From UBA946 sp031550725 (GTDB taxonomy: Bacteria; Bacillota; Clostridia; Oscillospirales; Ruminococcaceae), in assembly GCA_031550725.1 (NCBI GenBank), contig JAVBOH010000008.1:454983-518982 (forward strand): 64,000 bases of DNA. Reading direction: 5' to 3'. The notes under the pieces are model-generated. The model worked only from the letters and a program-made list of their open reading frames with translations. It made no database searches and was not told where the DNA came from. Shown one piece after another: positions 36,068-45,318 of the stretch (positions are counted from its first letter, which is position 1; each line of letters begins with the position of its first letter). The position numbers and the translations under genes are program-made.

Positions 36068-37075
36068 ATGGCTGACGTACTGTCACAAAGCCAGATTGAT
36101 GCCTTGCTGAACAGTTTTTCTTCCGAGGGTACTAAAGCTCTGGATGAAATTGAGGAGCAGGCTCAGGAGCGAAAGATAAAGAATTATGACTTCAAAATGC
36201 CTAAGAAGTTCACTAAAGAACAGCTTAAGATTATTGATGGCATTTTCGAAAATTATTCTCGTGTGCTTTCTTCATATCTTACAGGTCTTTTGCGAGTTTA
36301 TTGCAAGCTTGAGGTACTTCAGATAGAGGAACAGCTATACTTTGAATATAATAACGCTCTTCCTGACTATGTTATGATGGCAATGATTAATATGGGTATA
36401 AATGATGACGATGTCATTGAATCAAACTGTATTCTTCAGATTTCCAACCAGATTTCCTACACTATGATGGACAGACTGATGGGCGGAAGCGGAGCAAGCT
36501 ATGACGCAAACAGGGATTTTACAGAAATTGAAGTAGGCTTGCTTTCAAATGTTATTACTAAAATGGCAGCTTTGCTGAAAGAACCTTGGGATAGTTACAT
36601 TGACATTCATCCTTCTGTTGCAACCATTGAAACAAATTCACGAGTAATGCAGTCGATTTCTCCCGATGAAGTTGTAATACTTGTTATGCTTGAAATGGAG
36701 CTTAAAGATGTTAAGAATACCATTGCAGTTTGTATTCCTGCTATGGCGCTCGAATCAATTATGGCGAAATTTGGTGACAGATGGGCAAGAACATCAAAGA
36801 AGATGGACCCTAAGAGAGAAAAGGAGCGCAGGACTGCACTTCTTGATGCTATCAAGGATTCCGAGCTTAAGGTTGATGCTGTTCTTTGCGAAACAAAGCT
36901 TGATGTTTATGATCTGCTTACCCTTCAGGTAAACGATGTTATTCCTCTTAATATGGCTATTGATGATAACATCGACATACGAATTGGAAATAATCTTTGG
37001 TTCGATGGTAAGTTAGGTGTTTGTAACAATAAAAAGGCTGTTAGAATAGATAATATATATAAAGAATTGAGGTAA
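36068..37075 (+). CDS. fliM: Flagellar motor switch protein FliM
   Basis: 335 residues. The N-terminal LSQSQIDALLNSF is the CheY-P binding peptide. The middle domain has the GGS-type motif DRLMGGSG and ITKMAALLKEPW, and the C-terminal SpoA domain ends LPL-like NDVIPLNMAIDDNIDIRIGN. FliM passes the CheY signal to FliG. AAAGGATGG precedes ATG 36068. It directly follows motB with no fliL between. Confidence 0.95.
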   Translation: MADVLSQSQIDALLNSFSSEGTKALDEIEEQAQERKIKNYDFKMPKKFTKEQLKIIDGIFENYSRVLSSYLTGLLRVYCKLEVLQIEEQLYFEYNNALPDYVMMAMINMGINDDDVIESNCILQISNQISYTMMDRLMGGSGASYDANRDFTEIEVGLLSNVITKMAALLKEPWDSYIDIHPSVATIETNSRVMQSISPDEVVILVMLEMELKDVKNTIAVCIPAMALESIMAKFGDRWARTSKKMDPKREKERRTALLDAIKDSELKVDAVLCETKLDVYDLLTLQVNDVIPLNMAIDDNIDIRIGNNLWFDGKLGVCNNKKAVRIDNIYKELR

Positions 37076-37083
37076 AAGAACTA

Positions 37084-38409
37084 ATGGGAGATGAGAAAAT
37101 AGTTATTGACGGTTTTGGCGATATAGAAAAAGATGCCATTGGCGAGATAATGAATATCACAATGGGATCCGCTGCAACTGCTGTTTCCAATATGCTTTCA
37201 GCTAAAGTTTGGATTACTACTCCGACAGTTGCAATTATTAACACCAAAGATTTGTCGTTCCCTGAACTGGAGCCGTCGATACTAGTTAAAATCAAATATA
37301 CAAAGGGTGTTGCGGGACAGAATGTTCTTGTTTTAAAACAGAATGACGTTCAGCTTATCCTTAATCAGCTTATGGGACTTCCACTTGAAGTTACTGATGA
37401 TTTTCAGTTTGATGAAATGAATATTTCAGCTGTCTGCGAAGTTATGAACCAAATGATGGGTGCATCCGCAACAGCTTTGTCTGAAATTATCGACACAATG
37501 GTTGATATTTCTACTCCTGAGGCTATTGTTCAGGAACTTGAAGACAATGTGGACAGATTTGCTGTTTTCGAAATTGGAAAAAATGAAAATGTCTGCACAA
37601 TTAAGTTTAATCTGACCATTGATGGTGTTATAAACTCAGAATTTATCTCCGTTTTAACCCTAGATCTAGCCAGAGAAATGGCTGATAAAATGATGGCTGG
37701 TTATAATACAGAGCCAGAGCCTGAGCCTGTTGCTCCAAGTTCTTCCTCAGGTGGAGGAGGCACTTTATCACAGGCAGAAATTGAGGCTTTGCTCGGCGGA
37801 GGAGCAGCAGCGTCTGCACCAGCGCCAGCAGCACCAGCACCTGCACCTCAGCAGGATATGGGAGCTATGCCACAGCAGCAGTATTATGGTGATCCTACAC
37901 AGCAGGGTATGCCTAATATGTATCAGAGCGGAATGCCTCAGGGCGTTATGCCACAGGGGGTTTTGCCACCTTATCAACAGCCAATGATGAATGGCGATCC
38001 TAATGCGATGGCCATGCAAAATCAAATGTATGGTATGTATCCTCAACAGCCATACGCTTACCCACAGCAGCCACCTATGAATATTCAGCCAATTCAGCTG
38101 CAAAGCTTTGGAGCTTATCACAACTCGTCTCTTTCTCAAGACCAGAATGATAACCTCAAGCTGCTGATGAATATTCCTCTCAACGTAACTGTTGAAATTG
38201 GTTCTACCAGCAAAAAAGTTAAGGATATACTCGAATTCTCTCAGGGAACTATCATTGAACTCGAGCGTCAGGCAGGTGCTCCTGTTGACATCGTTGTTAA
38301 TGGTAATCTTGTTGCTAAGGGGGATGTAGTTGTTATTGACGATAATTTTGCTGTAAGAATAACTGAAATCATAAAATCAAAATTTTTAGATAATTTAGGT
38401 AAGGAGTAA
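37084..38409 (+). CDS. fliY: Motor switch phosphatase FliY (CheC-like plus FliN)
   Basis: 441 residues. Residues 1-215: CheC-like domain with two phosphatase motifs (EIMNITMGSAATAVSNML; SAVCEVMNQMMGASATALSE). Residues 228-237: LSQAEIEALL, a FliM-type docking peptide. Residues 240-345: Ala/Pro/Gln/Met-rich linker. C-terminal about 85 residues: FliN/SpoA domain (NIPLNVTVEIGSTSKKVKDI, GAPVDIVVNGNLVAKGDVVV). FliY dephosphorylates CheY-P at the switch. In Bacillus and Thermotoga the docking peptide is at the N-terminus; here it sits in the linker. Confidence 0.93.
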   Translation: MGDEKIVIDGFGDIEKDAIGEIMNITMGSAATAVSNMLSAKVWITTPTVAIINTKDLSFPELEPSILVKIKYTKGVAGQNVLVLKQNDVQLILNQLMGLPLEVTDDFQFDEMNISAVCEVMNQMMGASATALSEIIDTMVDISTPEAIVQELEDNVDRFAVFEIGKNENVCTIKFNLTIDGVINSEFISVLTLDLAREMADKMMAGYNTEPEPEPVAPSSSSGGGGTLSQAEIEALLGGGAAASAPAPAAPAPAPQQDMGAMPQQQYYGDPTQQGMPNMYQSGMPQGVMPQGVLPPYQQPMMNGDPNAMAMQNQMYGMYPQQPYAYPQQPPMNIQPIQLQSFGAYHNSSLSQDQNDNLKLLMNIPLNVTVEIGSTSKKVKDILEFSQGTIIELERQAGAPVDIVVNGNLVAKGDVVVIDDNFAVRITEIIKSKFLDNLGKE

Positions 38410-38414
38410 TTACA

Positions 38415-38777
38415 ATGGATAAGAAGATTTTACTTGTTGACGATGCTGCTTTTATGAGAATGATGATCAAGGATGCTCTCACAAAGAATGGTTATACTAA
38501 TATTATTGAGGCTGCAGACGGCGAAATCGCCTGCAATACTTATGCTGCTGAAAAGCCTGACCTCGTTATTATGGATATCACAATGCCAAATAAAACCGGT
38601 ATTGAGGCTCTAAGGGATATCAAGAGCTCCGATCCAAGCGCTAAAATTGTTATGTGTTCTGCTATGGGACAGGAATCAATGGTTGTTGAAGCTATCAAGC
38701 TCGGCGCTCTTGACTTCATTGTTAAGCCTTTTAAGGCTGACAGAATTCTTCAGACTGTTCAGAAGGTTATTGGATAA
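38415..38777 (+). CDS. cheY: Chemotaxis response regulator CheY
   Basis: 120 residues, a stand-alone receiver: ILLVDDAAFMRMMIKDALTK, phospho-acceptor in DLVIMDITMPNKTG, Thr/Ser switch in MCSAMGQ, and Lys in DFIVKPFK. CheY-P binds FliM and FliY and changes rotation. AAGGAG precedes ATG 38415, five bases after fliY. Confidence 0.95.
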   Translation: MDKKILLVDDAAFMRMMIKDALTKNGYTNIIEAADGEIACNTYAAEKPDLVIMDITMPNKTGIEALRDIKSSDPSAKIVMCSAMGQESMVVEAIKLGALDFIVKPFKADRILQTVQKVIG

Positions 38778-38850
38778 TTCACTTAGTTAAAACATAACAT
38801 TGTGTATGCTTATCGATATATAGAAAGGCTTTTTATCAAAGGTAATGAAT

Positions 38851-39270
38851 GTGGAATATTTAATGGTTTTTGTGTCACTGCTTGGGGTTATCGGTTTGAT
38901 TTTTCTTACCTACTTCGGTGCAAGATGGCTGCATAAAAAATTTAATTTTGGCAGCACATATGGTGCTATGTCAAGCATAAAAATTGTTGAATGCACTGCA
39001 GTTGCTCAGGATAAACAGCTCATAATTGTTTCTGTTGGCGATAAGTATATGCTTTTGGGTGTCACACCCGGTTCTATTTCGAAAATTTGTGATTTGGATG
39101 ACTATGAAATACCAGTGAATGAGTCATCCAAATCTGATGAATCTTCATTTTTAGCAAATTTCAAAAAGGCTTTTGCCGAAAATACTTACAAGAAAAATGA
39201 TAATGCCGATGCTTTGGCGGATGATATTATAAATGAAAAGGACGGTCAGAATTCGCAAAATGATTTATAA
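38851..39270 (+). CDS. fliO: Flagellar biosynthesis protein FliO (FliZ)
   Basis: 139 residues with one N-terminal membrane helix (YLMVFVSLLGVIGLIFLTYF) and a small cytosolic domain (IKIVECTAVAQDKQLIIVSV followed by GDKYMLLGVTP), the FliO/FliZ pattern. FliO helps assemble FliP in the export gate. GTG 38851 puts AAAGG 8 bases away; ATG 38845 is the alternative. It overlaps fliP. Confidence 0.82.
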   Translation: MEYLMVFVSLLGVIGLIFLTYFGARWLHKKFNFGSTYGAMSSIKIVECTAVAQDKQLIIVSVGDKYMLLGVTPGSISKICDLDDYEIPVNESSKSDESSFLANFKKAFAENTYKKNDNADALADDIINEKDGQNSQNDL

Positions 39271-40171
39271 TAAATTATTTAAATCTATTATTACACTGCT
39301 TGTTTTGACAGTTGCGGCTTTGTTTGCCATACCTTCATTTAGTGTCTATGCTGGCTTTGAAGGCATTGTTACAGAGATACCAAACCAAGTAACCACAGTA
39401 CCGCAGACTATACAGACACAGGCGGATGATAATTTGGATGGGTCTGTTACAACTGCCATGCCATATGATGAACCTGTTACTGATGACTTGAATACTGAGT
39501 CTTTGCTTGAACAGCTGGGATTAACTGGCGGTACAACTACCATTGACTTGGTTATTCTGATTACCATACTTTCTTTGGCACCGTCAATTCTCGTTATGAT
39601 GACTTGTTTTACACGAATTATCATTTCATTTTCGCTGCTCAGAAACGCCATGGGTATTCAGCAGACACCACCTAATCAGGTTATGATTGGTCTGGCACTT
39701 TTCTTGACTTTGTTTATTATGAAACCTGTTCTTACCGAAATGAACGAGGTTGCTTACGTTCCTTATAAGAATGGTGAGTATACTTCTGTTGAGGCTGTTA
39801 AGGCTGCGTCTAAGCCGCTTAAGGTATGGATGCTTAAAAATACCGAACCTGACTCCATGAGCTTTTTTATGGATCTTTCAGGTGATATTGTTGAGGCTGA
39901 AACAGAGGAGGAATTTGCAGAGAAAATTAGCTTTATTTCAGTTGTTCCCGCTTTTATTTTAAGTGAGATAAAGATTGGTTTTGAGATAGGTTTTCTTTTG
40001 TATATCCCGTTTCTTATCATCGATATAGTCGTTGCGACGGTACTCATGTCAATGGGTATGATGATGCTGCCGCCTACAACTGTTTCAATTCCGTTTAAAA
40101 TTCTTATGTTTGTTCTTGCTGACGGCTGGACGCTGTTAATCGGCTCGCTTGCCACAGGCTTTAACTTATAG
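39260..40171 (+). CDS. fliP: Flagellar export gate protein FliP
   Basis: 303 residues. A signal peptide (FKSIITLLVLTVAALFAIPS, likely cut after VYA) and a Thr-rich linker precede the FliP core: TCFTRIIISFSLLRNAMGIQ, PPNQVMIGLALFLTLFIM, EIKIGFEIGFLLYIPFLIID, MGMMMLPPTTVSIPFKI. It forms the export pore with FliQ and FliR. Start 39260 or 39233 cannot be decided; both overlap fliO. Confidence 0.93.
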   Translation: MIYNKLFKSIITLLVLTVAALFAIPSFSVYAGFEGIVTEIPNQVTTVPQTIQTQADDNLDGSVTTAMPYDEPVTDDLNTESLLEQLGLTGGTTTIDLVILITILSLAPSILVMMTCFTRIIISFSLLRNAMGIQQTPPNQVMIGLALFLTLFIMKPVLTEMNEVAYVPYKNGEYTSVEAVKAASKPLKVWMLKNTEPDSMSFFMDLSGDIVEAETEEEFAEKISFISVVPAFILSEIKIGFEIGFLLYIPFLIIDIVVATVLMSMGMMMLPPTTVSIPFKILMFVLADGWTLLIGSLATGFNL

Positions 40172-40210
40172 GTATAGTTAGTATTTATCTTTTTAATGTA
40201 GGAGCTTAAA

Positions 40211-40495
40211 ATGACTGAAGAATTGGTTTTGCAGATATTTAAAGAAACACTGCTGCTTACTATGCGTCTGGCTGGTCCACTGCTTATAATCAGTATGATT
40301 GTCGGACTTGTTATCGCTATTTTTCAGGCGGCTACCCAAATTCATGAGCAGACGCTTACTTTTGTGCCGAAAGCTTTGACAATTGCATTGCTTTTACTGT
40401 TGCTTGCACCTAGTATGATTAGCGCAATGCAGACTTTTATTTTCAATATTTTTGATATCATTACTCAAATTAGTCAGCATAATGGAGTTTTTTAG
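40211..40495 (+). CDS. fliQ: Flagellar export gate protein FliQ
   Basis: 94 residues with two membrane helices. LAGPLLIISMIVGLVIAIFQ, then AATQIHEQTLTFVPK, is the strongly conserved FliQ core. GGAG lies 6 bases before ATG 40211. Confidence 0.95.
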   Translation: MTEELVLQIFKETLLLTMRLAGPLLIISMIVGLVIAIFQAATQIHEQTLTFVPKALTIALLLLLLAPSMISAMQTFIFNIFDIITQISQHNGVF

Positions 40496-40515
40496 TGTGA
40501 TGGAGGGTTTTAGGT

Positions 40516-41298
40516 TTGGATTACTTTAGCATCCTCTTATCCGATTATGAAACTAAGCTGCTTGTCTTTGCAAGAGTTCTTGGCATTTTTGCCTTTAACC
40601 CGCTGCTTTCAAGGAAAAACATACCTAATATAGTTAAAATGGGTATGTCGGTGCTGCTTGCAATAATTGCCTCAATGGCTGTTAATCCGGAGCCTGTTGA
40701 CACTGGTGAAATTGCAGGCGTTTATATTATGATGCTTTTGAAGGAAGGCTTTGTCGGACTTGCTATCGGTTTTCTTTCCGATTTGTTTTTTCAGTCTATT
40801 CAGGTTTCTGGTGAACTGATGGATATGCAGTCTGGTCTTGGTATGGCTAAGGTTTTTGACCCCGTTTCCAATACACAGACATCTATTATGGGTTCTATTA
40901 TCGGATTTATGCTGTACCTTTATTACTTCGCAATCAATGCGCATTTTTCTTATATTAAGATTTTTGTGCTTTCATATAATATCATTCCTATTGCTGACTG
41001 GTCGATTAATCCCGACTTTGGATGGGCTCTAGCAGAATTGTTTTCTGTTATGCTTGCACTTGTGCTGAAAATGGCACTGCCTATCATTGTTTCAGAGGTA
41101 ATTGTACAGTTTGCCATGGGTATTATGATGAAATCTGTTCCTCAAATTCAGCTAATGGTTGTTAACATTCAGTTGAAAGTTATTTTCGGCTTTTGGATTC
41201 TTTTTGTTATCGCAGTGCCGCTTGCTGACTTTATCGACGGATATATTGTCACAATGTTCGAAACGATTGAGGAGTTCATTCCTCAGATGATTTCATAA
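40516..41298 (+). CDS. fliR: Flagellar export gate protein FliR
   Basis: 260 residues, about six membrane helices. FARVLGIFAFNPLLSRKNIP at the start, the FliR motif EGFVGLAIGFLSDLFFQSIQ, then GELMDMQSGLGMAKVFDP. It completes the export gate. A TTG start at 40516 is supported by GGAGGG 8 bases upstream. Confidence 0.95.
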   Translation: MDYFSILLSDYETKLLVFARVLGIFAFNPLLSRKNIPNIVKMGMSVLLAIIASMAVNPEPVDTGEIAGVYIMMLLKEGFVGLAIGFLSDLFFQSIQVSGELMDMQSGLGMAKVFDPVSNTQTSIMGSIIGFMLYLYYFAINAHFSYIKIFVLSYNIIPIADWSINPDFGWALAELFSVMLALVLKMALPIIVSEVIVQFAMGIMMKSVPQIQLMVVNIQLKVIFGFWILFVIAVPLADFIDGYIVTMFETIEEFIPQMIS

Positions 41299-41334
41299 AT
41301 GTCATAATGTATCAGCTGAAAGGATGAATTTTTT

Positions 41335-42423
41335 ATGCCTGAGTCATCGGGTGAAAAAACCGAAAAAGCCACGTCGCATAAACGACAGGAAGAACGTAAA
41401 AAAGGTAACGTAATGCAAAGCAAGGATGTCGTTACCGTTTTGTTCATCGTTATCATTTTTAATGTGCTTAAAATTTTTATTAAGCTTACCTATCAGACTG
41501 TCATGAGTGTAATGACATATTGGGTAAGTTTATCAGGCGGGGGTATGGGCGATAATGGAACAACTATTGACACCATGCCTGTTTATCTAAAACTCGTGCT
41601 TGAAATCGGTAAAACCTGGCTCATAACTGCCGGACCGATTTTGTTAGTTTCAATGATGGTTTCAATTTTGGGTACATCTGTTCAGACTAAGTTTCTTAGC
41701 AGTAAGGAATCCATGAAATTTAAGCTTGATAAGCTTAATCCTATTAATGGCATCAAAAAGATGTTTTCGCTTAGTTCCATTTTTGAGCTTGTAAAGTCCA
41801 TTGCAAAAATGGTTTTGCTTGCTATTATAGTTTTTGGTGAAATAAAAAAACGTATTCCCGATTTTTCACGTATGGTTGACTGGGAGATTACTGCCTCGCT
41901 TTCTTATATGGGAAATGCCATTTATTCCATTACCATGAAAATTGCATTAGTTTTTGTCGTTATTGCGGTAATTGACTATATGTATCAGAAATGGAAATGG
42001 GAAAAGGACATGAAAATGACCAAGCAAGAGGTCAAGGAAGAATTCAAGACCATGGAGGGTGACCCTAAGATTAAGAGCAAACGCCGTCATAAACAGATGG
42101 AAATGGCCATGATGCGTATGATGGAGGCTGTTCCGGAGGCTGATGTTGTTATCAGAAACCCTACTCATTTTGCGGTTGCCATAAAATATGATGCTACTAA
42201 AAACTCTGCTCCTGTTGTTGTTGCCAAGGGTGCTGACCACATGGCAATGCGTATTATAAAGGTTGCAGAGGAACATAAAATTCCGCTTGTTGAAAACAGA
42301 CCGCTCGCAAGGGCTTTACATGATAATGTCAAATTGGAGAGAGAAATCCCTGCCGATTTATATGCACCAGTTGCCGAGGTGCTTTCATTTGTTTATAAGT
42401 TAAAAAATAAATCTCCATACTGA
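41335..42423 (+). CDS. flhB: Flagellar export switch protein FlhB
   Basis: 362 residues. N-terminal SSGEKTEKATSHKRQEERKK, four membrane helices, and a cytosolic domain with the self-cleaving NPTH motif (VVIRNPTHFAVAIKYD) and ENRPLARALHDNVKLEREIP. Cleavage switches export from hook to filament proteins. GAAAGGATG precedes ATG 41335. Confidence 0.96.
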   Translation: MPESSGEKTEKATSHKRQEERKKGNVMQSKDVVTVLFIVIIFNVLKIFIKLTYQTVMSVMTYWVSLSGGGMGDNGTTIDTMPVYLKLVLEIGKTWLITAGPILLVSMMVSILGTSVQTKFLSSKESMKFKLDKLNPINGIKKMFSLSSIFELVKSIAKMVLLAIIVFGEIKKRIPDFSRMVDWEITASLSYMGNAIYSITMKIALVFVVIAVIDYMYQKWKWEKDMKMTKQEVKEEFKTMEGDPKIKSKRRHKQMEMAMMRMMEAVPEADVVIRNPTHFAVAIKYDATKNSAPVVVAKGADHMAMRIIKVAEEHKIPLVENRPLARALHDNVKLEREIPADLYAPVAEVLSFVYKLKNKSPY

Positions 42424-42447
42424 TGAAAGGATGGTTACGGGTATACC

Positions 42448-44508
42448 GTGAAAAAGTTTCTGAATAATGCCGTTACGGTATTCGTATTGCTTGCAATATT
42501 CCTTCTCATCATTCCGCTTCCTACTGCGTTGCTGGATATGCTTTTTGTTGTAAATATCGCACTTTCCATTATCATCCTCCTCATCACTATGTATATAAAA
42601 AGTGCTTTGGAATTCTCAATTTTCCCGTCTTTGCTGCTTATAACCACGATATTCAGATTAGGACTTAATATATCGTCAACTCGTCTTATTTTGTTTCAGC
42701 AGGGTTATGCTGGTGAGATGATTAAAGGTTTTGGCGAATTCGTAATGAAAGGTAATGCGGTTATTGGATTTATCGTATTTATCCTTATTACTGTGGTACA
42801 GATGCTTGTTGTTACAAAGGGTGCGGAACGTGTTGCTGAAGTTACTGCTCGTTTCACACTTGATGCTATGCCAGGTAAACAGATGGCGATTGACGCTGAC
42901 CTTAACTCTGGTATGATTGATGATCAGGAGGCAAAAAAGCGCCGTGAGGATATTCAGCGTGAGGCTGATTTCTTCGGCTCTATGGACGGTGCTGCCAAAT
43001 TTATTAAGGGAGATGCGACATTCTCTATCGTTGCTGCCGTTGTAAATCTCATCGGTGGTGCTGTTATTGGTTTAGTTTTTGACGGACTTGATTTTATGAC
43101 AGTCCTTACTACATATACTATCGCTACTGTTGGTGATGGACTTTGCTCACAAATACCATCCTTGCTTATTTCTACCTCAATGGGTATGATTGTTACGAGG
43201 TCTGCCTCAAAGGAAACTTTGAATGATGATGTTAAGAAGCAGTTCAGCTCACAGCCTACTGTTCTTTTAATTGCAGGTATTGTAATGTTTATCATGGTAT
43301 TTATTCCTGGTTTTCCTAAGCCGCAGCTTATTATTCTTGGTGCTATGCTAGTTGCTCTTGGAATAATTCTAATGCGTAATCAGCGTCAGGTTGTTGCTGA
43401 AGTTGATGTTGCTGCACAGGAAATGGCAGAAAGTCAGCAGGAGCTTACAGAGCTTGAATATTACAAGGATATTGACAATGTTTACAAGCTGCTTAATGTT
43501 GAACCTGTTGAAATGGAATTTGGTTACAGTCTTATTCCTTTGGCAGATGAGCGCTCAGGCGGTACATTAATGGAACGTATCGTTATATTCCGAAAACAAT
43601 TTGCTATGGATATGGGTATGGTTTTCCCTTCAATTCATATGAGGGATAATCAACACATTAATCCTAACCAGTATGTTATAAAAATCAAGGGTGAGGTTGT
43701 TGCCTCGGCTGAAATACTGATTGACCACTTCCTAGCACTCGATTCAGGCAGTGTTATCCGTGAAATTGAGGGTATTGATACTGTTGAGCCTGCATTTAAT
43801 ATTCCTGCTAAATGGGTTCCAGAGCATGACAGACTTCAGGCTGAAATTGCAGGATATACTCTTATCGACCCGACCTCTGTTATTGTTACACATCTTTCCG
43901 AAATCATCAAACAATATGCTCATGAGCTGCTTTCCAGACAGGATGTCAAGACTATGCTTGATAAGCTTAAGGTTACAAATCAGACTATTGTTGATGATAT
44001 TGTTCCTGCTATTGTTACTCCTGCTTATTTGCAAAAGGTATTGTGTCTGCTGCTTAAGGAGGGGATTCCTGTCAGGGACTTGCAGTCTATTCTTGAAACT
44101 CTCGCTGATAATCAGCATACTATGAAGGATGTTGATATTACCACTGAATATGTTCGTCAGGCATTGAAACGTACTATCACAAGGCGTTTTCAGGATGGCG
44201 GTCAAATTCGTGTACTTACTCTTGATACCGAAACGGAAAACAAGATTGTTTCTTCCGTTAAAAAATCAGAGCAAGGTTCATATCTTGCAATGGATCCGCA
44301 GTCCATCCAACAGCTTATTACGGCACTTAATGAACAAATTGACCGCATTAAAGACGTTGTTCCTATACCGATTGTGCTTACATCGCCTATTGTCAGAATT
44401 TATTTTAAAAAGCTGGTAGACCAGTTTATTCCTAATGTTACTGTGCTGTCTTTCAGTGAAATTGATAACTCAGTTCAAATTCAGGCTGTCGGGAATGTAG
44501 CCATCTAG
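42448..44508 (+). CDS. flhA: Flagellar export protein FlhA
   Basis: 686 residues. Eight or so N-terminal membrane helices, with the FHIPEP-region sequence RLGLNISSTRLILFQQ and the cytosolic loop ARFTLDAMPGKQMAIDADLN, SGMIDDQEAKKRR, then a large cytosolic ring domain that docks chaperones. The start is GTG 42448 after GAAAGGATGG, with a longer than usual 14-base spacer. flhF and flhG, which normally follow, are absent. Confidence 0.96.
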   Translation: MKKFLNNAVTVFVLLAIFLLIIPLPTALLDMLFVVNIALSIIILLITMYIKSALEFSIFPSLLLITTIFRLGLNISSTRLILFQQGYAGEMIKGFGEFVMKGNAVIGFIVFILITVVQMLVVTKGAERVAEVTARFTLDAMPGKQMAIDADLNSGMIDDQEAKKRREDIQREADFFGSMDGAAKFIKGDATFSIVAAVVNLIGGAVIGLVFDGLDFMTVLTTYTIATVGDGLCSQIPSLLISTSMGMIVTRSASKETLNDDVKKQFSSQPTVLLIAGIVMFIMVFIPGFPKPQLIILGAMLVALGIILMRNQRQVVAEVDVAAQEMAESQQELTELEYYKDIDNVYKLLNVEPVEMEFGYSLIPLADERSGGTLMERIVIFRKQFAMDMGMVFPSIHMRDNQHINPNQYVIKIKGEVVASAEILIDHFLALDSGSVIREIEGIDTVEPAFNIPAKWVPEHDRLQAEIAGYTLIDPTSVIVTHLSEIIKQYAHELLSRQDVKTMLDKLKVTNQTIVDDIVPAIVTPAYLQKVLCLLLKEGIPVRDLQSILETLADNQHTMKDVDITTEYVRQALKRTITRRFQDGGQIRVLTLDTETENKIVSSVKKSEQGSYLAMDPQSIQQLITALNEQIDRIKDVVPIPIVLTSPIVRIYFKKLVDQFIPNVTVLSFSEIDNSVQIQAVGNVAI

Positions 44509-44539
44509 CTTTTATGATAATGGAAAAGAGGTGAGCGTT

Positions 44540-45304
44540 TTGGCTGATATGACATCTGAGCAAAAAGCTGCTATGCTGCTTAGATATAAGCAAACAGGCG
44601 ATAAGGCTCTTCGAAATGAGATTATCTTAGCTTATATGAATATTGTGAAATATGCTGCGATTTCGACACGAAATATGTACTTGAAATATAGCGACAGTAA
44701 TGATATAATTAATGAAGCAACTATTGCACTTATGAATGCTGTTGACTGCTTTGACCCTGAAAAGAATGTCAAGTTTGAAACATATGCCTCTATTAAAGTC
44801 AGAGGTGCTATTATCGATTATATCAGGCGGCAGGATGTTGTTCCGAGAAATATAAGACGGTTTGTGCGTGAGTATGACACTGCTTATTCAGAGCTTTTCA
44901 TTAAGCTTGACAGAGAGCCGACAAATAATGAAATCGCTGAGTTTATGAAGATTACTCCTGAAAAATTCGAGTCATTTTCAGCACAGGCTGTTTCTGCGCA
45001 GTCACTTTCCTTTGAGGACCTGATTACAAATTCGAATTTTGACATCTCCGAGGATTCCTCCGATGAGGGCGTATGGTCTGTTGAATCAAACATTCATCAT
45101 AAGGAAAAGCTGGAATACTTAGCAAAAGCTATAAATATGCTTTCCGAAAGAGAGCGTTTGGTTGTTACACTTTATTATTATGAAAAATTACGTTTATCTG
45201 ATATTGGCAAGGTTATCGGCGTTTCCGAGTCGAGAGTCTGCCAGATTCATTCACAGGCTGTTGTGAAAATGAAAAAATATATGGTTGAATATATAAACGG
45301 TTGA
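44540..45304 (+). CDS. fliA: Flagellar sigma-28 factor (FliA/SigD/WhiG)
   Basis: 254 residues. Region 2 (RNEIILAYMNIVKYAAISTR, DIINEATIALMNAVDCFDPE, KNVKFETYASIKVRGAIIDY, IRRQDVVPRNIRR) and region 4 (LSERERLVVTLYYYEKLRLS, DIGKVIGVSESRVCQIHSQA) are clear. It should read the promoter at 4122 and be held by FlgM. TTG 44540 follows AGAGGTGA by 6 bases; GTG 44531 overlaps that site. It directly follows flhA. Confidence 0.95.
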   Translation: MADMTSEQKAAMLLRYKQTGDKALRNEIILAYMNIVKYAAISTRNMYLKYSDSNDIINEATIALMNAVDCFDPEKNVKFETYASIKVRGAIIDYIRRQDVVPRNIRRFVREYDTAYSELFIKLDREPTNNEIAEFMKITPEKFESFSAQAVSAQSLSFEDLITNSNFDISEDSSDEGVWSVESNIHHKEKLEYLAKAINMLSERERLVVTLYYYEKLRLSDIGKVIGVSESRVCQIHSQAVVKMKKYMVEYING

Positions 45305-45318
45305 AAGGTTGGTTATAA

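Noticed and set aside
37768..38139. Minus-strand frame opposite the FliY linker
   Set aside because: It mirrors the repetitive Pro/Gln/Met-rich FliY codons, has no ribosome site and its product has no sense as a protein.
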